Origin: Gemmatimonadaceae bacterium
Lineage (GTDB): Bacteria > Gemmatimonadota > Gemmatimonadetes > Gemmatimonadales > Gemmatimonadaceae
Direction: 5' to 3'
Assembly (NCBI GenBank): GCA_011525845.1
Contig: WYBP01000017.1
Span: 235,024 to 299,023, forward strand
DNA: 64,000 bases
Shown here one piece after another: positions 50,873 to 59,602 of the stretch (positions are counted from its first letter, which is position 1; each line of letters opens with the position of its first letter). The notes below the pieces were generated by a model that did not search any database, was not told where the DNA came from, and saw only the letters and a list, made by a program, of their open reading frames with translations. A program made the translations under genes and the position numbers.

Positions 50873-51412
50873 GTGACGCACCTTCGCACGGCCCGCCACG
50901 AGGACCTCCCGGTCCTGGTCTCGCTCATCGACGCGTCGGTGCGCGAGCTCAGCCGCGGCTTCTACTCCCCCGCCCAGGTGGCGAGCGGCCTGCGCTACGT
51001 CTTCGGGCCCGACACCCAGCTGATCGACGACGGTACGTACTTCGTGGTCGAGGAGGGCGCGGCGCTCGTCGCCGCGGGCGGTTGGAGCCGTCGGCGCACG
51101 CTCTACGGCGGGGACCAGGCCAAGCAGGGGCCGGACCCGCTGCTCGATCCCTCCTCGGAGCCCGCCCGGATCCGCGCGTTCTTCGTCCATCCCTCGCACG
51201 CGCGGAGGGGGCTCGGCCGCCGGATCTTCGAGCGGTGCGCACAGGATGCGCGCGCCGCAGGGTTCACGGCGCTCGAACTCATGGCAACCCTCCCGGGCGA
51301 GCCACTCTACCGGGCCCTGGGGTTCGCTCCGCTCCGTCACGACTCGCCGCGCCTCCCCGATGGCGAGACGCTCCCGATGGTGCACATGCGCCTGGAGCTC
51401 GACGCGCGCTGA
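50873..51412 (+). CDS. GNAT-family N-acetyltransferase
   Basis: A 179-residue acetyltransferase. GTG 50873 begins MTHLRTARHEDLPVLVSLID, the usual alpha/beta start of GNAT proteins. Motif A is ARIRAFFVHPSHARRGLGRRIFE, with the R-x2-G-L-G-R pyrophosphate loop, and motif B includes LMATLPGEPLYRALGF. The substrate cannot be inferred. It faces the GMC operon divergently (129-nt gap) and converges on the kinase gene 31 nt downstream, where a short AGCGCG inverted repeat (51412-51434) is the only structure seen. Confidence 0.85.
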   Translation: MTHLRTARHEDLPVLVSLIDASVRELSRGFYSPAQVASGLRYVFGPDTQLIDDGTYFVVEEGAALVAAGGWSRRRTLYGGDQAKQGPDPLLDPSSEPARIRAFFVHPSHARRGLGRRIFERCAQDARAAGFTALELMATLPGEPLYRALGFAPLRHDSPRLPDGETLPMVHMRLELDAR

Positions 51413-51443
51413 GCGCGAGCGCTGCGTGCGCGCTACCCGTACC

Positions 51444-52334
51444 CTACCAGCGCGTGCCCAGCGCGTCCCGGAACTCCCCCGCGTGCGCGAAGCGGTCCTG
51501 CGGCTCCTTCGCCATCCCCTTGGCGATGACCTGCGACACACCGACCGGGACCTCGTCCCGCACCGAGCTCGCGAGCGGCGCCGTCTCCGTGAAGTGCGCG
51601 ACCATCAGCCGCGCGCCCTTGTACTCGGAGAACGGCGCCTTCCCCGTCAGCATCTCGTAGCCGAGCATCGCGAGGGAGTAGACGTCCGCGCGCGTGTCGG
51701 CCGGGTCGTCGCCGATGAACTGCTCGGGGGCCATGTAGGCCGGCGTGCCCACCGCGAACCCATGCTGCGTGAGGCGGCCATGGCTCAGGGCGAGACTGCG
51801 CCGGAACTCCCCCATGGTGACGCCGGAGCTCCGCCGCAGCCCTTCGAGCCGAGCGTGCGCCACGCCGAAATCCGCCAGCATCGCGTGGTCCGACTGGAAG
51901 AGGACGTTCTCCGGCTTGAGGTCCCGGTGCACGACTCCCTCCGCGTGCGCGTACGCCAGCGCGTCCGACACCTCGTAGAGCGCGCGCAGCGCGTCCTTGA
52001 GCGGCAGGGGTCCGTGCGTGAGGCGGCTCACGAGCGACTCCCCGCGGATGTAGGGCATCACGTACCAGAGCAGGTCCGCCGACCGCCCCGTCGCGATCAG
52101 CGGCACGATGTGCGGGTGCGCGAGCACGCCCAGCACCTGGATCTCACGCCGGAAACGCTCCGCCTCCACCGCGCCCGCCATCTCCGGCGGCAGCAGCTTG
52201 ATGACGACCTTCCGCGGGAGGCGCGCGTCGGTCGCGAGGAAGAGCCGGCTCTGGCCGCCGGCACCGAACTCGCGTTCGATCTGGTACGCGTCGCCGACGG
52301 CGGCCTGCAGCCGGGCGATCAGGTCGAGGTTCAT
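51444..52334 (-). CDS. Serine/threonine protein kinase (Hanks type, cytosolic)
   Basis: A 296-residue kinase: G-loop E-F-G-A-G-G-Q-S-R (22-30), Lys46 in VVIKLL, catalytic HRDLKPEN (Asp138) and ADFGVA (Asp155), then GTPAYMAPEQ and D-V-Y-S-L-A. The glycine loop reads G-A-G-G-Q-S, where Gln and Ser replace the usual Met/Phe. It has no membrane segment or sensory C-terminal domain, unlike most bacterial PknB-type kinases, so it is likely soluble. It is the last gene of the long reverse run from hslV, starting 19 nt after the bcp stop with no visible ribosome site, and may need coupling to upstream translation. Confidence 0.9.
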   Translation of the reverse strand: MNLDLIARLQAAVGDAYQIEREFGAGGQSRLFLATDARLPRKVVIKLLPPEMAGAVEAERFRREIQVLGVLAHPHIVPLIATGRSADLLWYVMPYIRGESLVSRLTHGPLPLKDALRALYEVSDALAYAHAEGVVHRDLKPENVLFQSDHAMLADFGVAHARLEGLRRSSGVTMGEFRRSLALSHGRLTQHGFAVGTPAYMAPEQFIGDDPADTRADVYSLAMLGYEMLTGKAPFSEYKGARLMVAHFTETAPLASSVRDEVPVGVSQVIAKGMAKEPQDRFAHAGEFRDALGTRW

Positions 52335-52353
52335 GGCGGCAGGGAACGTATCG

Positions 52354-52848
52354 CTATTTCTTCCGCGCCGCTCGGCGCGGCGTGGCCCCCGCACCCCCCT
52401 GCAGCCAGGCGGCCACCTCGGCCGCGTGGCCCTCGTGCGCCACGTCCCGCCAGGCCTGCTCCACCCGGCCTTCCGGGCCGATCACGAAGGTCGATCTCAC
52501 GACGCCCATGTACTTCCGGCCCCAGAACATCTTCTCGTGCCAGACGTCGTAGGCCTCACAGAGCTCGTGGTCGGGGTCGGCGAGCAGGTGGTACGGGAGC
52601 CGGTGCTTCGCGCGGAAGTTCCGGTGCTTCCGCCAGGTGTCGGGCGAGACGCCGAACACCGTGACATCGGCGGCCTCGAGCCGCGGCAGCTCGGCGCGGA
52701 ACTCGCAGGCCTCGATCGTGCAGCCGGTCGAACCATCCTTCGGGTAGAAGAAGAGCACCACCCGCTCCCCCGCGAGGTCCTCGGACGAGACCCACGCGCC
52801 CGTGTCGTCCTGCAGCCGGAACGCCGGCGCCCGCTGCCCACGCTTCAC
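52354..52848 (-). CDS. bcp: Peroxiredoxin, BCP/PrxQ type
   Basis: A 164-residue thiol peroxidase that reduces hydrogen peroxide and organic hydroperoxides. The signature PKDGSTGCTIEACEF gives peroxidatic Cys43 and a resolving Cys48 five residues later, the atypical two-Cys layout of Bcp. FFYP precedes it, and an Arg (R in VVRSTFVIGPEG) completes the fold. The C-terminal basic tail (PRRAARKK) is an extension. Its ATG overlaps the SDR gene's stop (ATGA), so it is made with that gene and before the kinase. Confidence 0.92.
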   Translation of the reverse strand: MKRGQRAPAFRLQDDTGAWVSSEDLAGERVVLFFYPKDGSTGCTIEACEFRAELPRLEAADVTVFGVSPDTWRKHRNFRAKHRLPYHLLADPDHELCEAYDVWHEKMFWGRKYMGVVRSTFVIGPEGRVEQAWRDVAHEGHAAEVAAWLQGGAGATPRRAARKK

Positions 52849-53786
52849 AGGATCCTCCGGGCGCGCGCGTGCTCGACGAAGAAGCGGAAGGTCTCCGCCG
52901 AGCTCTTGGCGGGGGTGAACCCGAACTCCTCCTTGAGCCGCCGGTTGCTCAGCACGGGCCGGAATCGCAGGAAGTCCACCTGCTCCGGGCCGTATCGCCC
53001 GACGCCCACGGCACGCGTCACGCCCAGCGCGGCCTCGAGCAGCCAGGCGGGGAGCGGGAGGGTCCGCTTCCCGAGGATCGCGGCGATCTCGCCGATGGTC
53101 AGCGCCCCGTCCCCCGCGACGTTGAACACCCCCGCGCGGTCCTGCTCCACGCCGTACGCCATCGCGTTCACGAGGTCGGTGTCCCAGACGAACACGAAGG
53201 GCGATTCACTCCCCCGGATGGCAAGGAGGCGACGCCGCGCGAAGAGCGCGGTGATCTGGTTCTCGGTCGTCGCGCCGAGCACGGTGCCGATCCGGAAGAC
53301 GAGCTGGCGGAGCGCGGGATGCGAGGCGCGGTACCCGGCCAGCATCTCCTCCACCAGCCGCTTGTGGTGCGCGTACGCGAATCTCTCACCCGCCCGGAGC
53401 GGGTCCGACTCGTCGATCCAGGCCGGGTTGTCGGCATGGTAGCCGTACGCCGCACCCGAACTCGCCACGGTCAGGTGGCGCACACGTGCGGCGAGGCAGC
53501 TCTCCACCACGTGCCGCGTGCCGTTCACGTCGATGTCATGGTCGCGCTCCCGGTTCCCCGTGCTCTCCAGCACCGACGCGAGGTGAACCACGTGCGTGAT
53601 GTGCCGGGTGCGGAGGAGCGCGCCCAGCGAGGGGTCGCGGATGTCGAGCGGGATGAGCTCGAACGGGAGGTCGGTGCGCGAGCGCAGGTCGGTGCCGAGC
53701 ACGAACCCACTCGCGGCGAGCCGCGCGCCGAGCTGCCGGCCGACGTACCCGGCCGCCCCGGTGATGAGCACGCGGCGCGGCGTCAT
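52845..53786 (-). CDS. NAD-dependent epimerase/dehydratase-family SDR
   Basis: A 313-residue extended SDR. The NAD(P) loop is VLITGAAGYVGRQLG (6-20) in the G-x2-G-x2-G pattern, the acidic residue after beta-2 is D in GTDLRSRTD, and VVHLASV and a Y-x3-K motif (YAHHK, near residue 139) supply the catalytic pair. It reads as a nucleotide-sugar or hydroxysteroid type dehydrogenase; substrate unclear. ATG 53786 overlaps the transporter's stop (ATGA), and its own stop overlaps bcp. The run FMO-BASS-SDR suggests a shared substrate, which is only an inference. Confidence 0.85.
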   Translation of the reverse strand: MTPRRVLITGAAGYVGRQLGARLAASGFVLGTDLRSRTDLPFELIPLDIRDPSLGALLRTRHITHVVHLASVLESTGNRERDHDIDVNGTRHVVESCLAARVRHLTVASSGAAYGYHADNPAWIDESDPLRAGERFAYAHHKRLVEEMLAGYRASHPALRQLVFRIGTVLGATTENQITALFARRRLLAIRGSESPFVFVWDTDLVNAMAYGVEQDRAGVFNVAGDGALTIGEIAAILGKRTLPLPAWLLEAALGVTRAVGVGRYGPEQVDFLRFRPVLSNRRLKEEFGFTPAKSSAETFRFFVEHARARRIL

Positions 53787-54682
53787 GCGGGCACCAGCTC
53801 CCGCCGCGCCCACCACCCGGCGAGCAGGAGTCCCGAGACGAGATGCCAGACCCCCCAGAAGGCGGTGATCAGCATCATCGAGCCCGCCGCGGGGAAGAAG
53901 GTGAAGAGGATCGCGAGCCCGAGCCCCGAGTTGTGGATCCCCACCTCGAGCGTGAGGGCCCTGCGGTCGGCGTCGCCGAGCCCGAGCGCGGTCGCGATCC
54001 CCGCGCCGACGCCGAGCGCCATGGCGTTCTGCGCGACCACGAGCCAGAAGAAGTCGCCGAACCGCTCGACGAAGAGTGCGCGGTTCTCGGCGAAGGCCAC
54101 GGCCACGAAGGCGAGGAGCACGAGGAGCGAGATCAGCCGCAGCGGCCGCTCGCTGGCCGCGGCGAACCGCGGCGCCCGGTGGCCGACCAGCATCCCGAGC
54201 AGCATCGGGAGCGCGAGCACCAGCGCCACCTGCGCCAGGATGCCGGCGGCGGGGATGGAGATGGTGCTGAGCAGCTCGCGCGTGCGCGGGTTCAGCCAGC
54301 CATACAGCGCGAAGTTGAGTGGCGTGAGCACGGTGGCGGCGAGGCTCGAGACGGCGGTCATGCTCACCGAGAGCGCGACACTCCCCCGCGCGCGCCAGGT
54401 GAGGATGTTCGAGAGCGCGCCGCTCGGGCAGGCCGCCACGAGGATCATCCCGAGCGAGAGCGCGGGATCCACGCGGAACACCCAGGTCAGCAGGCAGGTG
54501 AGCGCGGGGACGATCACGGCCTGCGCGAGCAGCCCCGCCGCCGGTGCCGCGGGGTGCGCCACCACGCGCCGGAAATCGGCCACGCGGAGGTCGAGCGAGA
54601 CGCCGAAGATCATCAGCGCGACGATCGCGTTGAGGATCACGAGGCCCGCGGGGTCGAAGTTGAGCGGGAGCGCGTCGTTCAC
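53783..54682 (-). CDS. Bile acid:sodium symporter (BASS) family transporter
   Basis: A 299-residue inner-membrane transporter with about nine to ten hydrophobic segments. Family features are LVILNAIVALMIFGVSLDL at the start, the ACPSGALSNILTWRARG crossover region (P-S-G-x-x-S-N), and GLGVGAGIATAL plus LEVGIHNSGLGLAILFTF near the end, where the E-x-G-x-x-N-x-x-L motif is typical of sodium sites. Substrates range from bile acids to organic anions and pantoate, and cannot be predicted. GTG 54682 overlaps the monooxygenase stop in GTGA. Confidence 0.9.
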   Translation of the reverse strand: MNDALPLNFDPAGLVILNAIVALMIFGVSLDLRVADFRRVVAHPAAPAAGLLAQAVIVPALTCLLTWVFRVDPALSLGMILVAACPSGALSNILTWRARGSVALSVSMTAVSSLAATVLTPLNFALYGWLNPRTRELLSTISIPAAGILAQVALVLALPMLLGMLVGHRAPRFAAASERPLRLISLLVLLAFVAVAFAENRALFVERFGDFFWLVVAQNAMALGVGAGIATALGLGDADRRALTLEVGIHNSGLGLAILFTFFPAAGSMMLITAFWGVWHLVSGLLLAGWWARRELVPA

Positions 54683-56016
54683 GTGAGCTCACGCTCGATC
54701 TCCGCGGTCAGCCGGCGCACGGTGGTGCGGTAGCTGTCCTTGTGCACGTAGTACGCCATCCGGTCCAGCTTGAGGTACTTGAAGCCGCCGTCGAGCCGCT
54801 CCGCCGCGCGCTCCCGCTTCCGCACCTTGAGTGCCCGTGCCGCCGGGGTGCCCGCCGCGATCCCGCGGATGAAGGCCGCCACCAGTCGCGCCTGCTCGGC
54901 ACGCCCCTCCCACCCGAGGCCCGCCGCCTCGACCATCCCCATCAGGAAGAGCGAGTCGGACTCCGGATGGAAGGCGTTCAGGTAGAGCGTCGGTGCCGCG
55001 CTCCCCGCCGCCCAGTTGAGCTCGGCGCGGTCGATGAAGGGGTAGTCGAGCTCGTACCCCGTGGCCTGGAGGATCAGGTCGTACTCGCCCGAACTGCCGT
55101 CCGCGAAGGTGACGCGATGCCCCTCCACCGCGCGGAGGTCCGACCGCGCCCGGATGTCGCCGTGCCCGAGGTGGTGCAGCACGAGCGAGTTCACCACGAC
55201 GTGCGATTCGTACAGCAGGTGGTCGGGGTCCGGGAGCCCGTAGTCGGAGGGGCGGCCGACCAGCAGGCGGATCAGCCGCCCCTCGACGAACTGCTTGAGC
55301 CGCCGCGGCAGCTTCACACGTCCGCCGATCGAGTCTGCCGGGCGCCCGCGGATGAACTTCGGGACGAACCAGTAGCCGCGCCGCACCGAGAGGTCCACCG
55401 AGGCCGCGTGGTGCACGGCGTCCACGGCGATGTCGGCACCGGAGTTGCCGCAGCCGATCACGAGCACGCGCTTGCCCGCGAACACCGCAGGCGACTTGTA
55501 CTCCGCCGAGTGCATCACGCGCCCCGCGAACGTCCCGGGGAGCGCGGGTCGGTGCGGATGGTGGAGCGTCCCGGTCGCGATGAGCACGCCGTCGAACCGG
55601 CGCTCCGTCGCGCCCGCGCCCGCGCCTGCGCCCGCGCCCGCGGCCCCGCTCGGCACCGTGCGCACGGTCCACCCCGCCCCGCTCCGAGCCACGCGTTCCA
55701 CCCGCGTGCTGAACTCGATGTGCGCACGCAGCCCGAAGTGGTCCGCATACGACGCGAAGTACTCCCGCATCTCGCGGTGGAGCGGGTACGGCGCCACCGA
55801 CTCCCGCATCGGGAACTCGGCGAACTCCGTCATCCGCTTGGACGAGATCAGGTGCGCGCTCTCGTACACCGTGCTGTGCGGGTTCGCGATGTCCCAGAGC
55901 CCGCCGACGTCCGCGTGCCCCTCGAACACCGTGAAGGCGAGTCCCGCGCGCTGGAGCGCGCGCGCCGTCGCGAGTCCCATCGGTCCCGCGCCGATCACGG
56001 CGTACGATGGGGTCAC
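54679..56016 (-). CDS. Flavin-containing monooxygenase
   Basis: A 445-residue FMO-type enzyme with two Rossmann motifs: VIGAGPMGLATARAL (7-21) for FAD and VLVIGCGNSGADIAVD (about 188-203) for NADPH. An FMO-fingerprint-like region (FEGHADVGGLWDI) and the later LILQATGYE (the A-T-G-Y motif) support the call. Between them a Gly-Ala run is encoded by a 6-bp tandem repeat (see 55610-55645). Such enzymes oxygenate nucleophilic N or S atoms or carry out Baeyer-Villiger reactions. GTG 56016 follows GAGGGAGGGAG. Its stop overlaps the BASS gene start (GTGA), so enzyme and transporter are co-made. Confidence 0.9.
   Translation of the reverse strand: MTPSYAVIGAGPMGLATARALQRAGLAFTVFEGHADVGGLWDIANPHSTVYESAHLISSKRMTEFAEFPMRESVAPYPLHREMREYFASYADHFGLRAHIEFSTRVERVARSGAGWTVRTVPSGAAGAGAGAGAGATERRFDGVLIATGTLHHPHRPALPGTFAGRVMHSAEYKSPAVFAGKRVLVIGCGNSGADIAVDAVHHAASVDLSVRRGYWFVPKFIRGRPADSIGGRVKLPRRLKQFVEGRLIRLLVGRPSDYGLPDPDHLLYESHVVVNSLVLHHLGHGDIRARSDLRAVEGHRVTFADGSSGEYDLILQATGYELDYPFIDRAELNWAAGSAAPTLYLNAFHPESDSLFLMGMVEAAGLGWEGRAEQARLVAAFIRGIAAGTPAARALKVRKRERAAERLDGGFKYLKLDRMAYYVHKDSYRTTVRRLTAEIERELT
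55610..55645. repeat. 6-bp tandem repeat (GCGCCC)n coding for Gly-Ala in the FMO gene
   Basis: Six consecutive 6-bp units cover 55610-55645: GCGCCC x2, GCGCCT, GCGCCC x2, then a degenerate GCGGCC. In the reverse-strand gene they encode an (Gly-Ala)n loop between the FAD and NADPH domains. In-frame unit changes would vary loop length without a frameshift. Confidence 0.75.
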
Positions 56017-56032
56017 GGAGTGGCTCCCTCCC

Positions 56033-56956
56033 TCAGGCCAGCGGCTCGCCGCCCATCAACACCGCCATCACCGCCTTCTGCACGTGCAGCCGGTTCTCGG
56101 CCTCGTCCCAGACGCGGCTCTGCGGGCCGTCCAGCACCTCGGCCGTCACCTCCTCGCCCCGGTGCGCCGGGAGGCAGTGGAGGAAGATCGCCTCGCGGCG
56201 CGCCTTCGCCATGAGTGCGCCATCCACCTGGAAGCGCGCGAACGCCTTCGCTCGCACCGCCTGCTCCTCCTCCTGCCCCATCGATGCCCAGACATCCGTG
56301 GTCACCACGTCCGCGCCCTCGGCCGCCTCGCGGGCATCGCGCATCAGCGCCACGCGCCCGCTCGCGACCGCGCGCGCGAGGATCGCGGGATCGGGGTCGT
56401 ATCCCTCGGGGCAGGCGAGGCGCAGCGAGAACCCGAGGTGCATCGCCGCGTCGCACCAGCTGTTCGCCATGTTGTTGCCGTCGCCGATCCAGGCGACGGT
56501 CCTCCCCTCGTAACCGCCGAGGTGCTGGCGCACGGTGAGCAGGTCCGCGAGGATCTGGCAGGGGTGCTGCAGGTCGGTGAGCCCGTTGATCACGGGGACC
56601 TGGGCGTAGCGCGCGAACTCCTCGACGTCGGCGTGCGCGAAGGTGCGGATCATGATGCCGTCCACCATCCGGTCGAGCACGCGGGCCGTGTCGTTCACCG
56701 CCTCGCCGCGGCCGAGCTGCACGTCACGCGGGGTGAGGAAGAGCGGATGCGCGCCGAGCTGCCAGGCGCCCACCTCGAACGAGACGCGCGTGCGGGTGGA
56801 CGACTTCATGAAGATCATCGCCAGCGCCTTCCCCTGCAGCGGCCGGGCGTGGTACTCGCCGCGCCGCATCCGGTCGGCGAGCGCGAAGAGCGTGCGCGTC
56901 TCGTCCGCCGTGAAGTCGGGGATCGCGAGGAAGTCGCGGTGCGTGCGCGCCGTCAC
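56033..56956 (-). CDS. argF: Ornithine carbamoyltransferase
   Basis: Catalyses carbamoyl phosphate plus L-ornithine to citrulline in arginine synthesis. A 307-residue cytoplasmic protein of the usual length. Carbamoyl-phosphate motif S-T-R-T-R (53-57) in MKSSTRTRVSFE, HPCQ (131-134) followed by ILADLLT, and the ornithine-binding H-C-L-P (260-263) in FLHCLPAHRGEEV are all present. GTG 56956 overlaps the stop of the upstream lipoprotein gene (GTGA). It is in the middle of the nine-gene cluster, far from other arginine genes visible here. Confidence 0.95.
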   Translation of the reverse strand: MTARTHRDFLAIPDFTADETRTLFALADRMRRGEYHARPLQGKALAMIFMKSSTRTRVSFEVGAWQLGAHPLFLTPRDVQLGRGEAVNDTARVLDRMVDGIMIRTFAHADVEEFARYAQVPVINGLTDLQHPCQILADLLTVRQHLGGYEGRTVAWIGDGNNMANSWCDAAMHLGFSLRLACPEGYDPDPAILARAVASGRVALMRDAREAAEGADVVTTDVWASMGQEEEQAVRAKAFARFQVDGALMAKARREAIFLHCLPAHRGEEVTAEVLDGPQSRVWDEAENRLHVQKAVMAVLMGGEPLA

Positions 56957-57600
56957 GCCGCCCCGCAGGCGACGCGCGTCCAGGTCGGGCGCTCGTCGGG
57001 GTTGGGCTGGCCAGCCTCGGGGTAGCGCGCCGTGAGCGCCTGGCGACGCACGGCGACGCTGTGCCGCGCGGAGACCGCCTCCCCGCCGACCGTGATCGCG
57101 GGCGCGAGCGAGGCCGAGAGCGACCAGCCATCGCCGCGGTCCCACTCGGCGACGCGCATCGTGAAGCCGGGGCCGGTCACCTGTGCACAGGTCGGCTCCT
57201 GCTCGAGGCCCTCCTTCACCGCCGCGATGGCCCGCTGCCACGCCGCGCCCGCCGCCGTGTCAGAGGGCCAGTCGCGCGACGCCTCGACCGCCAGGATCAG
57301 GGCGTCCTCCGCCGGCCAGCTCCCGTCGGCCCCCGAGTACCCGGTCACCGTCCAGACCACGTCGAACGCGCCGACCGGCTCCCGCAGTCCCTCGAACGGC
57401 GCCGGCTCGGCCCGGCTCCGGAGCGCGCGCACCGCACCGACACGCAGGCTCGCGAGGTTCACCCCGCGCAGCTGCTCGAAGGGCGCGATGCCCACCGCGA
57501 GGTCGGCCGCGTCCTGGCCATCGATGCACCCCACCAGCACGCCGCAGACGAGCGTGGCGGCGACCGTCCGTACCGCGTTCCGGGAACGTGATCTCTGCAT
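56953..57600 (-). CDS. Lipoprotein of unknown function
   Basis: A 215-residue protein with a lipoprotein signal: MQRSRSRNAVRTVAATLVCGVLVG followed by the LVGC lipobox, then IDGQDAADLAVGIAP. I recognise no domain. Two further Cys (about 155 and 212) might pair; the mature part has mixed strands, e.g. FDVVWTVTGYSG and GWSLSASLAPAITVGG. It lies between hslU (14 nt upstream) and argF (4-nt overlap), so it is cotranscribed with them, but a shared function is not evident. Confidence 0.6.
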   Translation of the reverse strand: MQRSRSRNAVRTVAATLVCGVLVGCIDGQDAADLAVGIAPFEQLRGVNLASLRVGAVRALRSRAEPAPFEGLREPVGAFDVVWTVTGYSGADGSWPAEDALILAVEASRDWPSDTAAGAAWQRAIAAVKEGLEQEPTCAQVTGPGFTMRVAEWDRGDGWSLSASLAPAITVGGEAVSARHSVAVRRQALTARYPEAGQPNPDERPTWTRVACGAA

Positions 57601-57614
57601 GGGAGCGACACTCC

Positions 57615-59057
57615 TCACAGGATGTACTTGCGCAGGTCCTCGTCGTCTGCGATCGCACTCAGCCGGGCCCGCACCGCGGCGCCGTCGACCACCTCGGGCG
57701 CGGTGCCCCGCTCCGGCAGCTCGTACAGCAACTCCTCCAGCAGCGTCGTCATCACCGTGTGCAGGCGACGCGCCCCGATGTTCTCCATCCGCGAGTTCAC
57801 GCGCGCCGCGATCCGGGCGATCTCGGCGATGCCGTCGTCCGTGAAGCTCAGCGCCGTGCCCTCCGCCTCCACCAGCGCCGCGTACTGCTTGGTGAGCGCG
57901 TTCTCCGGCTCCGTCATGATGCGGACGAAGTCGGCCTCCGTGAGCGACTTGAGCTCCACCCGGATCGGGAAGCGGCCCTGCAGCTCCGGGATCAGGTCGC
58001 TCGGCTTGCTTACGTGGAAGGCGCCCGCAGCGATGAAGAGCACGTGGTCCGTCTTCACCATCCCGTACTTGGTCTGGACGTTCGACCCCTCGACGATCGG
58101 CAGGAGGTCGCGCTGCACCCCCTCGCGCGAGACGTCCGGCCCGCCGAAGTCCCCCTTCTGCCCGGCGATCTTGTCGATCTCGTCCAGGAAGATGATGCCG
58201 AGCGTCTCCACCCGCTCCAGCGCGTCCCCCACCACGTCGTCGAGGTTGATCAGCTTGTCGAACTCCTGGTCGAGCAGGATCCGGCGCGCCTCGACCACGG
58301 GCACCGTGCGCTTGCGCGTCTTCTTCGGGAGCAGCTCCGAGAGCATCTCCGCGAAGTTGGTCATCCCCTCGGGCGCCCCCTGCTGCCCCATCGCGTCCAT
58401 CATCGGCGGGGACTGCGTGACCTCCACCTCCACCTCGCGCTGGTCGAGCTGGCCGTCCTTCAGCAGCTGCCGGAGCTTGTCGCGCGTGCGCTTGTGGCGT
58501 TCCCGCGCGATCTCCTGGTCCTGCGAGACGCTCCCCTCGGGGGTCGCGACGAACACCCGCTGCGGGTCCGCGCCGCCGAGGGCGCTGGGCGCGGGTTCCT
58601 GGGGCGGGGGCGGCAGCAGGAGGTCGAGCAGCCGCTCGTCCACCCGGTCGTTCGCCAGGTCCTCCACGTCCTGCTCGCGCTCGGTGCGCATCATGTCGAT
58701 CGCACTGTCCACCAGGTCGCGCACCATCCCCTCGACATCGCGCCCGACGTACCCCACCTCGGTGAACTTCGACGCCTCCACCTTGATGAAGGGCGCCCCC
58801 GCGAGCTTGGCGAGGCGGCGCGCGATCTCCGTCTTCCCCACCCCGGTGGGGCCGATGAGGATGATGTTGTTGGGCGCGATCTCCTCGCGGATCCCCTCCG
58901 GCGTGCGCTGGCGGCGCCACCGGTTGCGGAGCGCGATCGCCACCGACTTCTTGGCCTCGTCCTGCCCCACGATGTAGCGGTCGAGCTCGGCGACGATCTT
59001 GCGTGGCGAGAGGTCGGCGAGGCGCGCCAGCGCCTGCTCCGTGCGCGTGCTCGGCAT
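57615..59057 (-). CDS. hslU: ATP-dependent HslUV protease, ATPase subunit
   Basis: A 480-residue AAA+ unfoldase that feeds substrates into the HslV chamber. Walker A is GPTGVGKTE (69-77) and Walker B is IIFLDEIDKI. An I-domain lies between about 110 and 240 with the acidic/Gly-rich insertion (LLDLLLPPPPQ and GMTNFAEMLSELLP), and the C-terminal domain ends LRKYIL, which docks into HslV. The start ATG shares one base with the hslV stop (TGATG). Length is slightly above the E. coli 443 residues, mostly in the I-domain. Confidence 0.97.
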   Translation of the reverse strand: MPSTRTEQALARLADLSPRKIVAELDRYIVGQDEAKKSVAIALRNRWRRQRTPEGIREEIAPNNIILIGPTGVGKTEIARRLAKLAGAPFIKVEASKFTEVGYVGRDVEGMVRDLVDSAIDMMRTEREQDVEDLANDRVDERLLDLLLPPPPQEPAPSALGGADPQRVFVATPEGSVSQDQEIARERHKRTRDKLRQLLKDGQLDQREVEVEVTQSPPMMDAMGQQGAPEGMTNFAEMLSELLPKKTRKRTVPVVEARRILLDQEFDKLINLDDVVGDALERVETLGIIFLDEIDKIAGQKGDFGGPDVSREGVQRDLLPIVEGSNVQTKYGMVKTDHVLFIAAGAFHVSKPSDLIPELQGRFPIRVELKSLTEADFVRIMTEPENALTKQYAALVEAEGTALSFTDDGIAEIARIAARVNSRMENIGARRLHTVMTTLLEELLYELPERGTAPEVVDGAAVRARLSAIADDEDLRKYIL

Positions 59058-59602
59058 CAGGCCGTGGGTTCGACCACGGTGATCTGCGTGTTCGTGTAGA
59101 CGCAGATCTCCCCGGCGATGGTGAGCGCGCGCTTCACGATCTCAGCCGGCATCAGCGTCGTCTCGCGCGCCATCGCCCGCGCCGCCGCCAGTGCGTACGA
59201 CCCGCCGCTGCCGATCGCGAGGATCCCATCGTCCGGCTCGATCAGCTCGCCGTTCCCGCTGAGCACGAAGCCGTTGTCCTTGTCGACCACGATCAGGAGC
59301 GCCTCGAGCCGCCGCAGCACGCGGTCCGACCGCCAGTCCTTCGCGAGCTCCACCGCGGCGCGCTGCAGGTTGCCCGGGTGCCGCTCCAGCTTCTCCTCGA
59401 ACTTCTCGAAGAGCGTGAAGGCGTCGGCGGCCGCGCCGGCGAAGCCGGCCAGCACCTTCCCCCCCTTGAGCGGGCGGACCTTCACGGCCTTCGACTTCAT
59501 GACCGTGTCACCGACCGAGACCTGGCCATCGCCCCCGATCGCGACATGGCCGTCGCGCCGGACGGCGAGGATGGTGGTGGCATGGAAGACGGGGAGCGCC
59601 AT
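59057..59602 (-). CDS. hslV: ATP-dependent HslUV protease, peptidase subunit
   Basis: A 181-residue threonine protease. The leader MALPVFHA precedes T9-T10-I-L, which becomes the N-terminal catalytic Thr after processing. Further family blocks: [24 protein letters not shown] and [12 protein letters not shown]. It forms a double hexamer capped by HslU. The ATG 59602 has no ribosome site but directly follows a TATATT -10-like sequence on this strand, which suggests a leaderless mRNA. It heads the 59602-51444 gene run and is divergent from the glycosyltransferase gene by 17 nt. Confidence 0.96.
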   Translation of the reverse strand: MALPVFHATTILAVRRDGHVAIGGDGQVSVGDTVMKSKAVKVRPLKGGKVLAGFAGAAADAFTLFEKFEEKLERHPGNLQRAAVELAKDWRSDRVLRRLEALLIVVDKDNGFVLSGNGELIEPDDGILAIGSGGSYALAAARAMARETTLMPAEIVKRALTIAGEICVYTNTQITVVEPTA

